From Planctomycetota bacterium (GTDB lineage: Bacteria > Planctomycetota > UBA1135 > GCA-002748355): DNA of 64,000 nt. The translations under genes were made by a program, and so were the position numbers. The first letter of the stretch is position 1, and each line of letters begins with the position of its first letter. The notes below the pieces were generated by a model, which was given only the letters and a program-made list of their open reading frames with translations, was not told where the DNA came from and searched no databases. Location of the stretch: the NCBI GenBank assembly GCA_020638795.1, contig JACKHW010000002.1:1-64000 (forward strand), given 5' to 3'. Below are positions 42,162 through 51,366 of the stretch, piece after piece.

Positions 42162-43874
42162 TTGGTCGAACGCGATTCGATGGAATTCGACGTCGTGATC
42201 GTCGGCGCTGGCCCCGCGGGGCTCGCCTGCGCGATCCACCTCCAGAATCTCGTGGAGGCGCACAACGAGAAGTCGGGTGCTTCGCTCGCTCCTGAGATCG
42301 TGCTCCTCGAAAAGGGGAGGGAAGTCGGTGCACACATATTCTCGGGTGCCGTCATGGATGCGAAAGCGCTCGACCAGCTCCTACCGGACTGGAAGGATCG
42401 CGGCGCGCCGATCGAAGCCGAGGTGACTTCGGACAAGAGTTTCTTCTTCACCAAGACGAAAGCGCGTGCGACCCCGGTTCCGCCGCCTCTCAAGAATCAC
42501 GGCTACAAAGTCGTCTCGTTGAACCGCCTCGTGCGATGGCTCGGTGAGATCGCAGAGGAGAAGGGCATCAGCGTCTTCCCCGGCTTTCCTGGAGCGGAAC
42601 TCGTCTACGACGACGAGCAGCGTGTGGTCGGAGTCCAGCTCCAAGACGCCGGCGTCGACAAGAATGGCCAGCCGAAGGGTAATTACGAAGCAGGCGCCAA
42701 CGTTCTCGGCAAGGTCACCGTCCTCTGCGAGGGCAGCCGCGGATCGCTCACCAAGCAGCTGATCCGCAAGAAGAAGCTGCAAGGCAAGAACCCGCAGGTC
42801 TATGCCACGGGGGTCAAGGAGGTCTGGGAAGTGCCCAAGGGCAAAGTCCCCGCTGGCCTCGTCGAGCACAACCTCGGCTGGCCGCTCCCGGGGCACGTCT
42901 TCGGAGGTGGCTGGGTCTATGGGATGGGCGAAGGGCCGGATGGCGGGCAGCTGGTGTCGATCGGCTACGTCGCCGGCCTCGATACGAAGGATCCGACCAA
43001 CGATCCGCACTACTACTTCAATCTCTACAAGACCCACCCGCGCATCGCGGCCTATCTCGAAGGCGGCAAGATGCTCGATTACGGCGCGAAGTCCCTTCCC
43101 GAGGGTGGGGTCTTCGCGATGCCGAAGATGTATGGCGACGGATTCCTCATCTGTGGCGACTCCGCAGGCTTCCTCAACGGGATGCGACTGAAGGGCATCC
43201 ACCTCGCGATTCGCAGTGGCATGCTCGCCGCCGAGACGATCTTCGAGGGTCTCGTCGCTGCAGCAGCCGCGGAGGGGAACGCAGCCGATGGTCCGATGCC
43301 GGCAGCCACGCTGGCGAACTACACGAAGAAGTTCGAAAGCGACTGGAGCCGTGCCGAGCTATGGAAGGCGCGCAACTTCCACCAGGGCTTCCATGGTGGA
43401 CGCTTCCGCGGTCTGTGGAATGCCGCGTGGATCACATTGACCGGTGGCAAGGCGAGCTTCTTCCGAGACAACCTCGCCGGAAAGGCTTCTCACGAGTTCT
43501 ACGAGAAGCGACCCGCTCCGCACATCAACAAGCGCGACAAGCCGCCGATGTTCGGCACGATCACGTTCGACAAAGTGACGGACGTCTATGCCTCCGGCAC
43601 GACGCACGAAGAGGATCAACCCTGCCACCTCGTCGTCACCGAACCGGACGTCTGTATGACTCGGTGCAAGCAGGAGTACGGCAACCCGTGTCAGTACTTC
43701 TGTCCCGCCAACGTCTACGAGATGGTCGCGCCCGAAGAAGGCAAGGAAACGCGATTGCAGCTCAGTCCGAGCAACTGCGTGCATTGCAAGACGTGTGACA
43801 TCGCGGATCCGTATCAGATCATCGAGTGGAAGACGCCTGAAGGTGGCGGCGGACCAGGGTATCGATTGCTCTGA
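42162..43874 (+). CDS. electron transfer flavoprotein-ubiquinone oxidoreductase
   Basis: A ~570-residue FAD/iron-sulfur enzyme that moves electrons from reduced ETF (fatty-acid and amino-acid oxidation) into the quinone pool. The FAD motif DVVIVGAGPAGLACAI is at the N-terminus, the quinone/FAD region GGWVYGMGEGPDGGQLVSIG in the middle, and GDGFLICGDSAGFLNGMRLKG marks the second FAD loop. The C-terminal [4Fe-4S] site has CMTRCKQEYGNPCQYFC then SNCVHCKTCD. I chose the TTG at 42162 because AGAGGAAAG stands just before it; GTG 42126 and ATG 42180 are alternatives. No etfAB genes are in the window. Confidence 0.93.
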   Translation: MVERDSMEFDVVIVGAGPAGLACAIHLQNLVEAHNEKSGASLAPEIVLLEKGREVGAHIFSGAVMDAKALDQLLPDWKDRGAPIEAEVTSDKSFFFTKTKARATPVPPPLKNHGYKVVSLNRLVRWLGEIAEEKGISVFPGFPGAELVYDDEQRVVGVQLQDAGVDKNGQPKGNYEAGANVLGKVTVLCEGSRGSLTKQLIRKKKLQGKNPQVYATGVKEVWEVPKGKVPAGLVEHNLGWPLPGHVFGGGWVYGMGEGPDGGQLVSIGYVAGLDTKDPTNDPHYYFNLYKTHPRIAAYLEGGKMLDYGAKSLPEGGVFAMPKMYGDGFLICGDSAGFLNGMRLKGIHLAIRSGMLAAETIFEGLVAAAAAEGNAADGPMPAATLANYTKKFESDWSRAELWKARNFHQGFHGGRFRGLWNAAWITLTGGKASFFRDNLAGKASHEFYEKRPAPHINKRDKPPMFGTITFDKVTDVYASGTTHEEDQPCHLVVTEPDVCMTRCKQEYGNPCQYFCPANVYEMVAPEEGKETRLQLSPSNCVHCKTCDIADPYQIIEWKTPEGGGGPGYRLL

Positions 43875-43892
43875 CGCGTCAATGAGCCGGCC

Positions 43893-45050
43893 TCAAGGCC
43901 GAACTTCGATGCCGCCGACGATCGTGCGGTCCAGGCTCCACGTCTCGTCGTGTCGGACCAGATGGATCAGATCGGCGCGACTGCCTTCGTTCAGATCGCG
44001 GTCGGTTAGACCGACGAGTCGAGCTGCGTTCCCCGACGAGACGGCGATGACTTCTCGGAGCCCCGCACCGGTCACGCGTGCGTAGTGCAAGACGCCATCG
44101 AGGAGTATCAGCGATGAGCCGGCGAGCACCCCGTCGGCATTGCGGCACACACCGTCTTCGACCGTGACTTCCGTGTTCGCGAGACGATACGTCCCGTCCT
44201 CGAGGTCAGCCGCCGCAATCGCGTCACTCACGAGGATCACGCCTCGGGGGCCCTTCGCGCGATGCAGGATCTCGAGCACGGCATCGTGGACGTGGATGCC
44301 ATCGGGAATCACGCAGGCACTCACCTCGGGAAGTGCGAGCACCGCGCCAGTAAGCCCGGGTTCGCGATGGTGGAACGCGCGCATTGCATTGCCGAAATGT
44401 GTGCACGCGAGCGATCCGCGGTGGACCGCCCGAGCAGCTTCATCGAACGTCGCATCGCTGTGCCCCAGGGCCACGACGATGTCACGCTCGATGCAAATGT
44501 CGATCAACGCGTCGGCACCCGGCAACTCGGGTGCGAGTGTCACGAGGCGGACATTGCCGCGACCGGCGTCGAGCAGGAGTTCGAGGGCTTCGGGTCGCGC
44601 CTCGCTGATGCCCTCGGTCGGGTGAGCACCGCGCTTGGACTTCGCGAGGAACGGTCCTTCGAGGTGCAAGCCGAGCGGTTGTGCCGCGCAGCGCGGCACG
44701 TTCTCCAGCCACTCGGCGAGTGTCGTGATCCGTTCTCGCATCGAATCGAGTGGTGTCGAGATCAGAGTCGGTAAGAACGCTGTCGTGCCACGCCTTGCGA
44801 GCGCGATCGTCATCGCGTGGAACTCGTCTTCGTCGCACGTCATCACGTCGACGCCGGCGAACCCGTTGACCTGCAGGTCGATCAGGCCGGGCAACACGAG
44901 GTCTTGTTCGTGCCGCGCTTCGTTCTGCTCGAACAGGTCCTCGATGTGCGTGATGACACCATGAGCACATTCGAACCGGACGCGGTGCTCTCGATGCGGG
45001 TGGAACCCCTCGATCGTCACGGTGGTAGGCGTCGTTTCGGGGGTCGTCAT
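43893..45050 (-). CDS. nagA: N-acetylglucosamine-6-phosphate deacetylase
   Basis: A 385-residue amidohydrolase that turns GlcNAc-6-P into GlcN-6-P, a key step in amino-sugar use and peptidoglycan recycling. Visible signatures: LIDLQVNGFAGVDVM, the metal-binding LHLEGPF, ALGHSDATFDEA and CTHFGNAMRAFHHREPG, IPDGIHVHD, and the catalytic aspartate LVSDAIAAADL. Length is normal. Its ATG overlaps the stop of the upstream lipoprotein gene by 4 bp (ATGA), so the two are translated together. A GlcNAc-kinase-like gene and a NagZ-like/beta-lactamase-type protein lie 8-10 kb away. Confidence 0.93.
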   Translation of the reverse strand: MTTPETTPTTVTIEGFHPHREHRVRFECAHGVITHIEDLFEQNEARHEQDLVLPGLIDLQVNGFAGVDVMTCDEDEFHAMTIALARRGTTAFLPTLISTPLDSMRERITTLAEWLENVPRCAAQPLGLHLEGPFLAKSKRGAHPTEGISEARPEALELLLDAGRGNVRLVTLAPELPGADALIDICIERDIVVALGHSDATFDEAARAVHRGSLACTHFGNAMRAFHHREPGLTGAVLALPEVSACVIPDGIHVHDAVLEILHRAKGPRGVILVSDAIAAADLEDGTYRLANTEVTVEDGVCRNADGVLAGSSLILLDGVLHYARVTGAGLREVIAVSSGNAARLVGLTDRDLNEGSRADLIHLVRHDETWSLDRTIVGGIEVRP

Positions 45051-45973
45051 CGCGAAGCCGCCGTCGGGTCCGGCGTCGGTATGCGCGGTGGCGTTGGACG
45101 CGTGAGGTCGAGGTTCCCTTCTTCGCTCCGGAACACGATGGTGGACTTACGCGCGATGCCCGGGGCGCCGGCAAATCGAATCGTTCTCTCGTTCCACCCG
45201 TCGGCGAGTGGCACGAAGCGTCTCTCGCTCGTCCTGTCCTCGAAGTCGACGCGAAGAACTCCCGTCCGCGTCCTGTGGATCACCTCGATCGACGCGACCG
45301 CTGGCACGCGGACCGTGCAACTCGCGCTTCGAGTTTCGAACTCGTAGGAAGCGCCAGGGGGAACCTTCGACACGATGATCGGCCCGGTCGTCGTCGAGCC
45401 CTTCGCGTCGAGGACATTCCCCGCGAGTTCGACGCGTCCCGATTCGCTCGAGAACTCGAGCTTGCCTTCGACGGCGCCGATCACGAGGTTGCCGTCACGA
45501 GTGCGGAGCGTGGCGTTGCGCGCCGTGTAGCTGCGCATGTCGATCAGCCCGAGCGTCGTGCGCAGGTCGATATCCAGACGCGCGGGGATCGAGAGGACCG
45601 AGTCGGCCGCAAGTGCCTCGAACGGGCAGTCCTGGGGCGGGTGCATCGAAATGAGTGTCTTGTCGCCATCGACCTGCCGCGTCTCGATCGTCGAGTGCGT
45701 GACGATCAGGTTGGCGGTTGCGAGATCCGCAGCGCTCACGGAGTAGCTCTTCTCGAGCCATGCGTTCGAGCCCGACCGCAGCCAGATGTTGCCGATCGGA
45801 GCGAAGAGCTGAATCCCGTTCCGCACCTGCGGCAGCTCGATGCGAGGGCCGTCGATCGTGAACGTCTCCATCGCAGGGCGCTTCGGCGTGCGCGAAGAAC
45901 TGCACGCGCTGGACAGGATGGCGGCCCAGAACACAACGCAGCATCGGGGAACCTGTCTCGAAATGGCGACCAT
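45047..45973 (-). CDS. putative lipoprotein with DUF4097-like beta repeats
   Basis: A 308-residue envelope protein with a short lipoprotein-type signal (FWAAILSSACSSS). The body consists of short, regularly spaced beta strands (ATLRTRDGNLVIGAVEGKLE, FSSESGRVELAGNVLDAKGS), the style of DUF4097/adhesin-like beta solenoids. No catalytic motif seen. Its stop overlaps nagA's start by 4 bp, giving an odd pairing of a surface lipoprotein with a cytoplasmic deacetylase. Role unknown; envelope-stress or adhesion is only a guess. Confidence 0.65.
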   Translation of the reverse strand: MVAISRQVPRCCVVFWAAILSSACSSSRTPKRPAMETFTIDGPRIELPQVRNGIQLFAPIGNIWLRSGSNAWLEKSYSVSAADLATANLIVTHSTIETRQVDGDKTLISMHPPQDCPFEALAADSVLSIPARLDIDLRTTLGLIDMRSYTARNATLRTRDGNLVIGAVEGKLEFSSESGRVELAGNVLDAKGSTTTGPIIVSKVPPGASYEFETRSASCTVRVPAVASIEVIHRTRTGVLRVDFEDRTSERRFVPLADGWNERTIRFAGAPGIARKSTIVFRSEEGNLDLTRPTPPRIPTPDPTAASR

Positions 45974-46037
45974 CGCGCTCCGATTGTCGCGTGATGTCCG
46001 GTCGCCTGCCAGCGTTCGGCGTCGCTATCCTGAGAAC

Positions 46038-49000
46038 ATGATCGGCTCCTGCCCCGCGGTCCTTCGCGATCGTTTCCTTGCTCGACGCTCAGGCCTCGTT
46101 GTCGCGGCGATTGCGCTCGTCGTCAGTCCGAATCCCCTCATGGCGACGACGCCGCGCCCGCAATCGCGAACAACGCACGCCATCCCCTCACGTGCAATCG
46201 AGTGCGGCCCGCTCTTCGTACACGAAGTTGCCGGGTCCAGTGACTTCGTTCGGCGCCCATCCGCTGCGAGGAGCGCTCGCGAAATCTGCGTGGAACTCTT
46301 CGCGGGCCCGAATTCGATCGAACGCGCGCGCGGCCTGACGACAGCGATTCCGGCTGGCTGTCGTTGTCTCGCTGTCGAACCCTTCGACGGACCGACCGGA
46401 AGCGGCCATCGCGTTGTCGTCGACGAGACCTTCCCCGCCGGGGCGCGCGTCGAACTCGCGATCGAGCAGGTAACGAAGTCGCTCGATGGATTCGGCTCTG
46501 CTGTCGAGATCCTGATCGAGAACGATGCCGGTGTCCGCAGGACGCTGCGACAGGTTCTCGATCGAGGCGCTGCCGTCCTGTCGAGGACCGACGCGTCGAC
46601 GCAGCGCCTAGTCACATCCCCGAGCGTCGCGGGCTACGCGCTCGCCGGCAAGCGAATCGCGGTCTCGCCGGGTCACGGTTACTACTGGCATCCGACACTG
46701 GGTTGGACGACACAGCGACCTCTGATCGGCGGCCTGATCGAGGACATCCACACGAACGAGATCGCGATCCGCTACTTGATCCCGTACCTCGAGAACATGG
46801 GTGCCGAAGTCGTCTCCTGTCGTGATGTCGGTGAGATGCCTAGCGAAGGGATCGTCGACGACGACCCACCTTCGAGCCGATTCCGCACGACGGGCACGTG
46901 GACCGAATCGAGCTACTACGGCTACCTCGGTGGCAAGTACCGGTATGCGTTCACGAGTCCAGTGGCGAACTCCGTCGCAACATGGACGTACTCGATCCCG
47001 CGCACTGGGTATTGGCCGATCCATGCATGGTTACGCGCTGGCGTCAACCGGAGTTCGGACGCGCGCTATGAGATTCGACATGGCGACACGACGAGCGTCG
47101 TCCGTATCGATCAGAAGCAGAATGATGCGGTCTTCGTGCCTCTCGGCACGTGGTGGTTCGAACAAGGCGAAACCGCGACGGTATCGCTCGACAACCAGTC
47201 TGCAACGACGGGCTCCGTCGTCATCGCCGACGCGATTCGCTTCGGGAACGGCCTCGGTACGATCGTGCGAGGGACGTCGTCGAGCGGCAAGCTGCGTGCG
47301 CAGGAGTGTTCGCGGTACTGGGCGATGTACCAAGGCGCGCCATCGACGGTCTACGACTCGTCCACCGGCGACGATCACACGGATGACGTCACGTGTCGTC
47401 CACGATATGCCGAGTGGCGTGGAGCGGATTGTTTCGTATCGCTGCATACCAACGCGGGTGGTGGTAGCGGAACGTCGAGCTACATCCACAGCACGTCCCC
47501 GACGCCGGGTTCGGCCGCGCTGCAGACGGCTGTCCAATCGCAGATCGTGAGTGACATCCGGCGCTATTACGACACGACGTGGATCGATCGCGGGCGTCAG
47601 TCGGCCAACTTCGGCGAGCTGCGACTGCTGTCGACGATGCCCGGTGTCCTCGTCGAACTCGCGTTTCACGATCAGAACGGAAGTCGCGATCACAATGCGT
47701 TGCACGATCCTGTGTTTCGCCAGATCGCTGCGCGCGCGTTCGCGCGCGGCGTACTTCGCTACTTCACGTCGAGTGCGCCGTTTCCGCCAACGCGACCCGA
47801 AACGCTGCGAGTCGTCCAGGACGGTTCGGGTGGCTTGCGCGTCACGTGGGATGTCGTGAGCGGTGCGTCGAGCTACATCGTGGAGCAATCCGAAGACGGC
47901 AAGAACTTCGTCGAAGTCGCGCGTGTACAGGGCACCTCGTGGTCGACCGGGGTGCTCTCGTATCATGGTTCTGCGGCGTTTCGGGTACGTGCCGAGAATT
48001 CGACCGGGCGGAGTTTCCCGAGCGAAGTCCTGTGTGCGGGCACGTCGCACGACCATCGTGCAGAAGTCTTGCTCGTTGCGGGATTCGACCGACTCGGGAA
48101 GACGGTAAAAGGCCCCGAGAACACGCGCGACTACTCGCGTCAACACGCTGACGCATTGCGCCGGCACGGTGCATGGTCGCTCGGCTTCGATGCGACCTCG
48201 AACGAAGCGCTGACCCTCGGCCACGTGAAACTCGAGGACTATCGCGCAGTCATCTGGTGCGCGGGAGAAGAGAGCACGGTCGACGAGACGTTCTCCTACG
48301 CCGAACAAGCACTCGTCTCGCGATATCTCGCGCGCGGCGGTCGCTTGCTCGTGAGCGGGGCGGAAGTCGGATGGGACCTCGATGCCAAGGGAACGAGTGT
48401 CGACCAAGCGTTCTTCCGCCAAGAACTCGGTGCTCTCTACGTGCGCGATGATGCGGCGACGTATCAGTTCCGAAGCGCCGCTCAGGGGCCGCTCACAGGA
48501 CTTCCTGCGGGTAGCTTTGACGATGGTAGTGGCTCGACGTACGACGTCGATTACCCCGACGTGCTTGCTCCGGCGGATTCACGAGGGTCGATCTGGCTCC
48601 ATTACGGGACTTCGTCACTCGATGGAGCGGCAGTTGCGCGTGACAACGGCACGTCGCGTGTCGTCGTCTTCGGCTTCCCTATCGAGACGATTCGCGACGA
48701 TGCTCTTCGATCGGAGATCGTCGAGCGAACGCTACGCTGGTTGCTCGATCCGAGGTCGTTCGACGTGCCGCGACAAGTACCAGTCGGCTCGCGGACGGCG
48801 CTTCCGATCCATGTTCCTACCGAACCCGGTGCGTTGTACGTGCTGGCTGCGGCAGCAGCGACGACGCCCGGGTTGCGCTTACCCGACGGCCGTTCCATCC
48901 CGCTGGCACCCGACGTCTTGTTTTCTCTGAGTCTCGGAGCGAACCACGCGGTGTTCGAGCGCTTCGCGGGGTTCCTCGATGCGAACGGAGTGGCAACACC

Positions 49001-49130
49001 GCACTTGGGGATCCCGTCCGACGTGTCGCTCCGCGGCATTCGGTTCTATCTGTCGGGCTTGACTCTCGGTTCGAGCGCGCCGTTTTCCGCGTCGTCGCTC
49101 TTGCCGTGGTTCCGTGTCGACGTGCGTTGA
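46038..49130 (+). CDS. large secreted N-acetylmuramoyl-L-alanine amidase-like protein with golvesin-type insert
   Basis: A 1030-residue exported protein with a signal region (LVVAAIALVVSPNPLMA). An Amidase_3 catalytic domain spans ~205-570: zinc ligands H213 (SPGHG), E241 (NEIAIRY) and H470 (SLHTN), and catalytic E540 (VLVELAF). Between E241 and H470 are 229 residues where ~60 are usual; the excess fits a golvesin-type domain (YSIPRTGYWPIHAWLRAG ... FVPLGTWWFEQG ... VVIADAIRFG). A fibronectin-III-like domain (~590-690) follows, then a ThuA/glutamine-amidotransferase-like part (VLLVAGFDRLG, YRAVIWCAGEE) and a tail (~900-1030) like the lineage tail. Expected to cleave peptidoglycan stem peptides. 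Confidence 0.85.
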   Translation: MIGSCPAVLRDRFLARRSGLVVAAIALVVSPNPLMATTPRPQSRTTHAIPSRAIECGPLFVHEVAGSSDFVRRPSAARSAREICVELFAGPNSIERARGLTTAIPAGCRCLAVEPFDGPTGSGHRVVVDETFPAGARVELAIEQVTKSLDGFGSAVEILIENDAGVRRTLRQVLDRGAAVLSRTDASTQRLVTSPSVAGYALAGKRIAVSPGHGYYWHPTLGWTTQRPLIGGLIEDIHTNEIAIRYLIPYLENMGAEVVSCRDVGEMPSEGIVDDDPPSSRFRTTGTWTESSYYGYLGGKYRYAFTSPVANSVATWTYSIPRTGYWPIHAWLRAGVNRSSDARYEIRHGDTTSVVRIDQKQNDAVFVPLGTWWFEQGETATVSLDNQSATTGSVVIADAIRFGNGLGTIVRGTSSSGKLRAQECSRYWAMYQGAPSTVYDSSTGDDHTDDVTCRPRYAEWRGADCFVSLHTNAGGGSGTSSYIHSTSPTPGSAALQTAVQSQIVSDIRRYYDTTWIDRGRQSANFGELRLLSTMPGVLVELAFHDQNGSRDHNALHDPVFRQIAARAFARGVLRYFTSSAPFPPTRPETLRVVQDGSGGLRVTWDVVSGASSYIVEQSEDGKNFVEVARVQGTSWSTGVLSYHGSAAFRVRAENSTGRSFPSEVLCAGTSHDHRAEVLLVAGFDRLGKTVKGPENTRDYSRQHADALRRHGAWSLGFDATSNEALTLGHVKLEDYRAVIWCAGEESTVDETFSYAEQALVSRYLARGGRLLVSGAEVGWDLDAKGTSVDQAFFRQELGALYVRDDAATYQFRSAAQGPLTGLPAGSFDDGSGSTYDVDYPDVLAPADSRGSIWLHYGTSSLDGAAVARDNGTSRVVVFGFPIETIRDDALRSEIVERTLRWLLDPRSFDVPRQVPVGSRTALPIHVPTEPGALYVLAAAAATTPGLRLPDGRSIPLAPDVLFSLSLGANHAVFERFAGFLDANGVATPHLGIPSDVSLRGIRFYLSGLTLGSSAPFSASSLLPWFRVDVR

Positions 49131-49250
49131 GTATGTCGACACTGCGGTATCACGAGGTGTTGCCGAGCACCTCGATTCGATTTTCATTTTCGAACGAGGG
49201 CTGTCGATAAGCACGACATCACGAGATCCGAGAGCAGTGTTACGGATTCG

Positions 49251-50258
49251 ATGTTGATGTCATTCGAGATATTGGGATTTGCAGTGGTTTGTGCCGGCAT
49301 GGCTGCCGCACTGACCCGCGGCGTGGCACAACGACGTCGTCTTCGTGTTCAGCTCGATGCGATGCGCGTCCAAGTCGGGGACGAGCGGACGCGCAGGGTC
49401 GAATCCGAGCGCGAAGGCAGTCTTGCGTTATGGCGTGCCAAACGTGAAGAGTCGACGTTACGGCAATCCAAGGAGCGCTTTCTGGAAGTCGTCTCCCACG
49501 AGCTGCGAACTCCGCTGGCGTCGATTGCGGCTGCCACTGAGATCCTGTCGGACGAGACTCATTCTGGTGATTCTCGTCGCGAGTGGATCGACATGGCGCT
49601 CGAATCCGCGCGACGCTTGACGCGGACCGTCGAACGAGTCGAAGAACTCGTGCAGCTCGAGAGCCAGGCGGAACGCGAAGGATACACGATCATCACGCTC
49701 GACGAGGTGCTCGACGAACTCCGCTACTCGATCGTCGAGGTCGATGGACTTCATGATGTGCGTTGTCTCGTGACGTGGCCTGCGCGTCCTATCGGGCTCG
49801 AGGTTCATGGGGGACAGCTCGCTCGCATGCTCGAACTCTTGCTCGAGAATGCGTTGCGCTTTTCACCCGCAGGTGCGACGGCTTCCCTGTCAATCGATGT
49901 GATGCTCGCGACGCATCCCGATCACGATCGCGTTCGCTTCGCGATCGACGATGACGGACCGGGCGTGCCCCCAGAGCAGCGGCGCGCGATCTTCGAGAGC
50001 TTCCACCAAGTGCGAGAGAACCTTTCCGACAAGCCGATCGGCATCGGGCTCGGGCTCACGATCTGCACGGCGATCGCCGGCAATCTCGGCTGCCGCATTC
50101 GCGTCGAGCCGCGCGAGCCCCACGGTTCTCGCTTCGTGTTCGAGTTGCCATGCCGCTTCCGCAAGCCGGAAGATCGGATCGACTCCGTCGGCAATCCTCC
50201 GCGTCAGTGGATGCACGAATACCAGCAAGAAACTCATCCTGGATTCGTGGTGGCGTGA
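49251..50258 (+). CDS. orphan sensor histidine kinase
   Basis: A 335-residue kinase with one N-terminal hydrophobic segment (ILGFAVVCAGMAAALTRG), a coiled-coil (~30-75), the phospho-acceptor H-box VVSHELRTPLASIAAATEIL, and ATPase N-box (LLENALRFSP), G1 (DDDGPGVPP), F and G2 (GIGLGLTICTAIAG) motifs. No response-regulator gene is next to it, so its partner is elsewhere. The small or absent extracytoplasmic domain suggests it senses an internal or membrane signal. The first ATG is used; a second in-frame ATG is two codons in. Confidence 0.88.
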   Translation: MLMSFEILGFAVVCAGMAAALTRGVAQRRRLRVQLDAMRVQVGDERTRRVESEREGSLALWRAKREESTLRQSKERFLEVVSHELRTPLASIAAATEILSDETHSGDSRREWIDMALESARRLTRTVERVEELVQLESQAEREGYTIITLDEVLDELRYSIVEVDGLHDVRCLVTWPARPIGLEVHGGQLARMLELLLENALRFSPAGATASLSIDVMLATHPDHDRVRFAIDDDGPGVPPEQRRAIFESFHQVRENLSDKPIGIGLGLTICTAIAGNLGCRIRVEPREPHGSRFVFELPCRFRKPEDRIDSVGNPPRQWMHEYQQETHPGFVVA

Positions 50259-50267
50259 GCGGGTTCG

Positions 50268-51353
50268 TCAGCGGTATTCGAATTGCGTGACGACGCCGCC
50301 TGCATAGGGGCCTTGGGGCAACACACAGCCATCGACGTCGTAGGCATAGACGCGTCCGGTTGCCGGTAGCGTCGGCGTCGATGGAATCGTTTGTCGTTGT
50401 CCCTGCGAAAACGCGATCCCGATGCCGCTCTGCGTCGCGTCGAGCGCCCAGGCCTGGAAGTAGAGGGATGCGCCGATCGCCGATGGAACGTAGGGCAAGC
50501 CCGACTCCCGTGTCGCCGCGATCGCGCCATTGTCGGATGTCATTCCGAGCGGAAGGATGAGCGTCGGAAGCGCATGTACGACGGCGCAAACTCCTGGTGC
50601 ACTGATGTTCTGGTCGACGAAGTCGAGCATCAGTAGAGCAACGGACTTCTTCGGGCCGAAGTTGGCACTCGCCTGCACGACGAAGCGTGCCGACGTGTTG
50701 TGCATCTGCGTGGCGAGGACGAAGCGCGTGGACTGCCCGCCTGCGATACAGCCGGTCCCGAACGTCGCCCCACGTAGAGAAGTCGCGAAGCTGCCCGTCT
50801 GTTTCTGGAGATCGCACGGCATGCTCGTCAGCGCGGTGGGTGCCGACGTGACCTTCTCGATCGCGATCTCGAAGAGCAGATCATCCGTGCCGTTGTAGAC
50901 CCATGGCGTATCGAACGTCAGTTTGAAGTCGAACGGTGCGACGGCAGCCGCCGGCTTCGAGGACCAATCGGGCGTGTTGACGTTTTTCGGCGTGAAGACG
51001 ACAACAGGCTTGTCGTTGTAGTTGGCGTCGAAATCACGCGAGATCGTGCTGAGCTGCGCATGCGCCATCGTGATCGAGAGGTTCTCGAGGACGCGCGCAC
51101 CGAAGTCCGTGCCCGTCGCGAGAGCCGCGTCGCGACGAAACGCGAGGCTCGTCAGCGTGCGCGCGGTCGTGCTCCTGTTGGAGGAATCGATCTGCTGCAT
51201 GCGCAGCTTCGGCGCTGCTCCGAGGACGTGGACGAAGGCACCGCTCCCGTCGGTCGAGACCAAACCCGAGGGGCTCGTGAACGACTGCGCGGACAGGCTC
51301 GACGTGGCGGCAAAGCTGGCGGCGAGCAGGGCAATGCGTGTGTGGATGTTCAT
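50268..51353 (-). CDS. secreted protein of unknown function
   Basis: A 361-residue exported protein. The signal peptide (IALLAASFAATSSLSAQS) follows a strong ribosome binding site, GAGGAGG, nine bases before the ATG. The body is beta-rich with few charged residues (LRMQQIDSSNRSTTARTLTS, LTFDTPWVYNGTDDLLFEIA) and lacks recognisable catalytic motifs. The ending, with YVPSAIGASLYFQAWALDAT, shares the PSxxGxxxxxQA phrase with the lineage tail domain. It lies 13 bp after the intradiol dioxygenase gene on the same strand, so both are probably co-transcribed. Confidence 0.65.
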   Translation of the reverse strand: MNIHTRIALLAASFAATSSLSAQSFTSPSGLVSTDGSGAFVHVLGAAPKLRMQQIDSSNRSTTARTLTSLAFRRDAALATGTDFGARVLENLSITMAHAQLSTISRDFDANYNDKPVVVFTPKNVNTPDWSSKPAAAVAPFDFKLTFDTPWVYNGTDDLLFEIAIEKVTSAPTALTSMPCDLQKQTGSFATSLRGATFGTGCIAGGQSTRFVLATQMHNTSARFVVQASANFGPKKSVALLMLDFVDQNISAPGVCAVVHALPTLILPLGMTSDNGAIAATRESGLPYVPSAIGASLYFQAWALDATQSGIGIAFSQGQRQTIPSTPTLPATGRVYAYDVDGCVLPQGPYAGGVVTQFEYR

Positions 51354-51366
51354 GGTCAGAGCCTCC

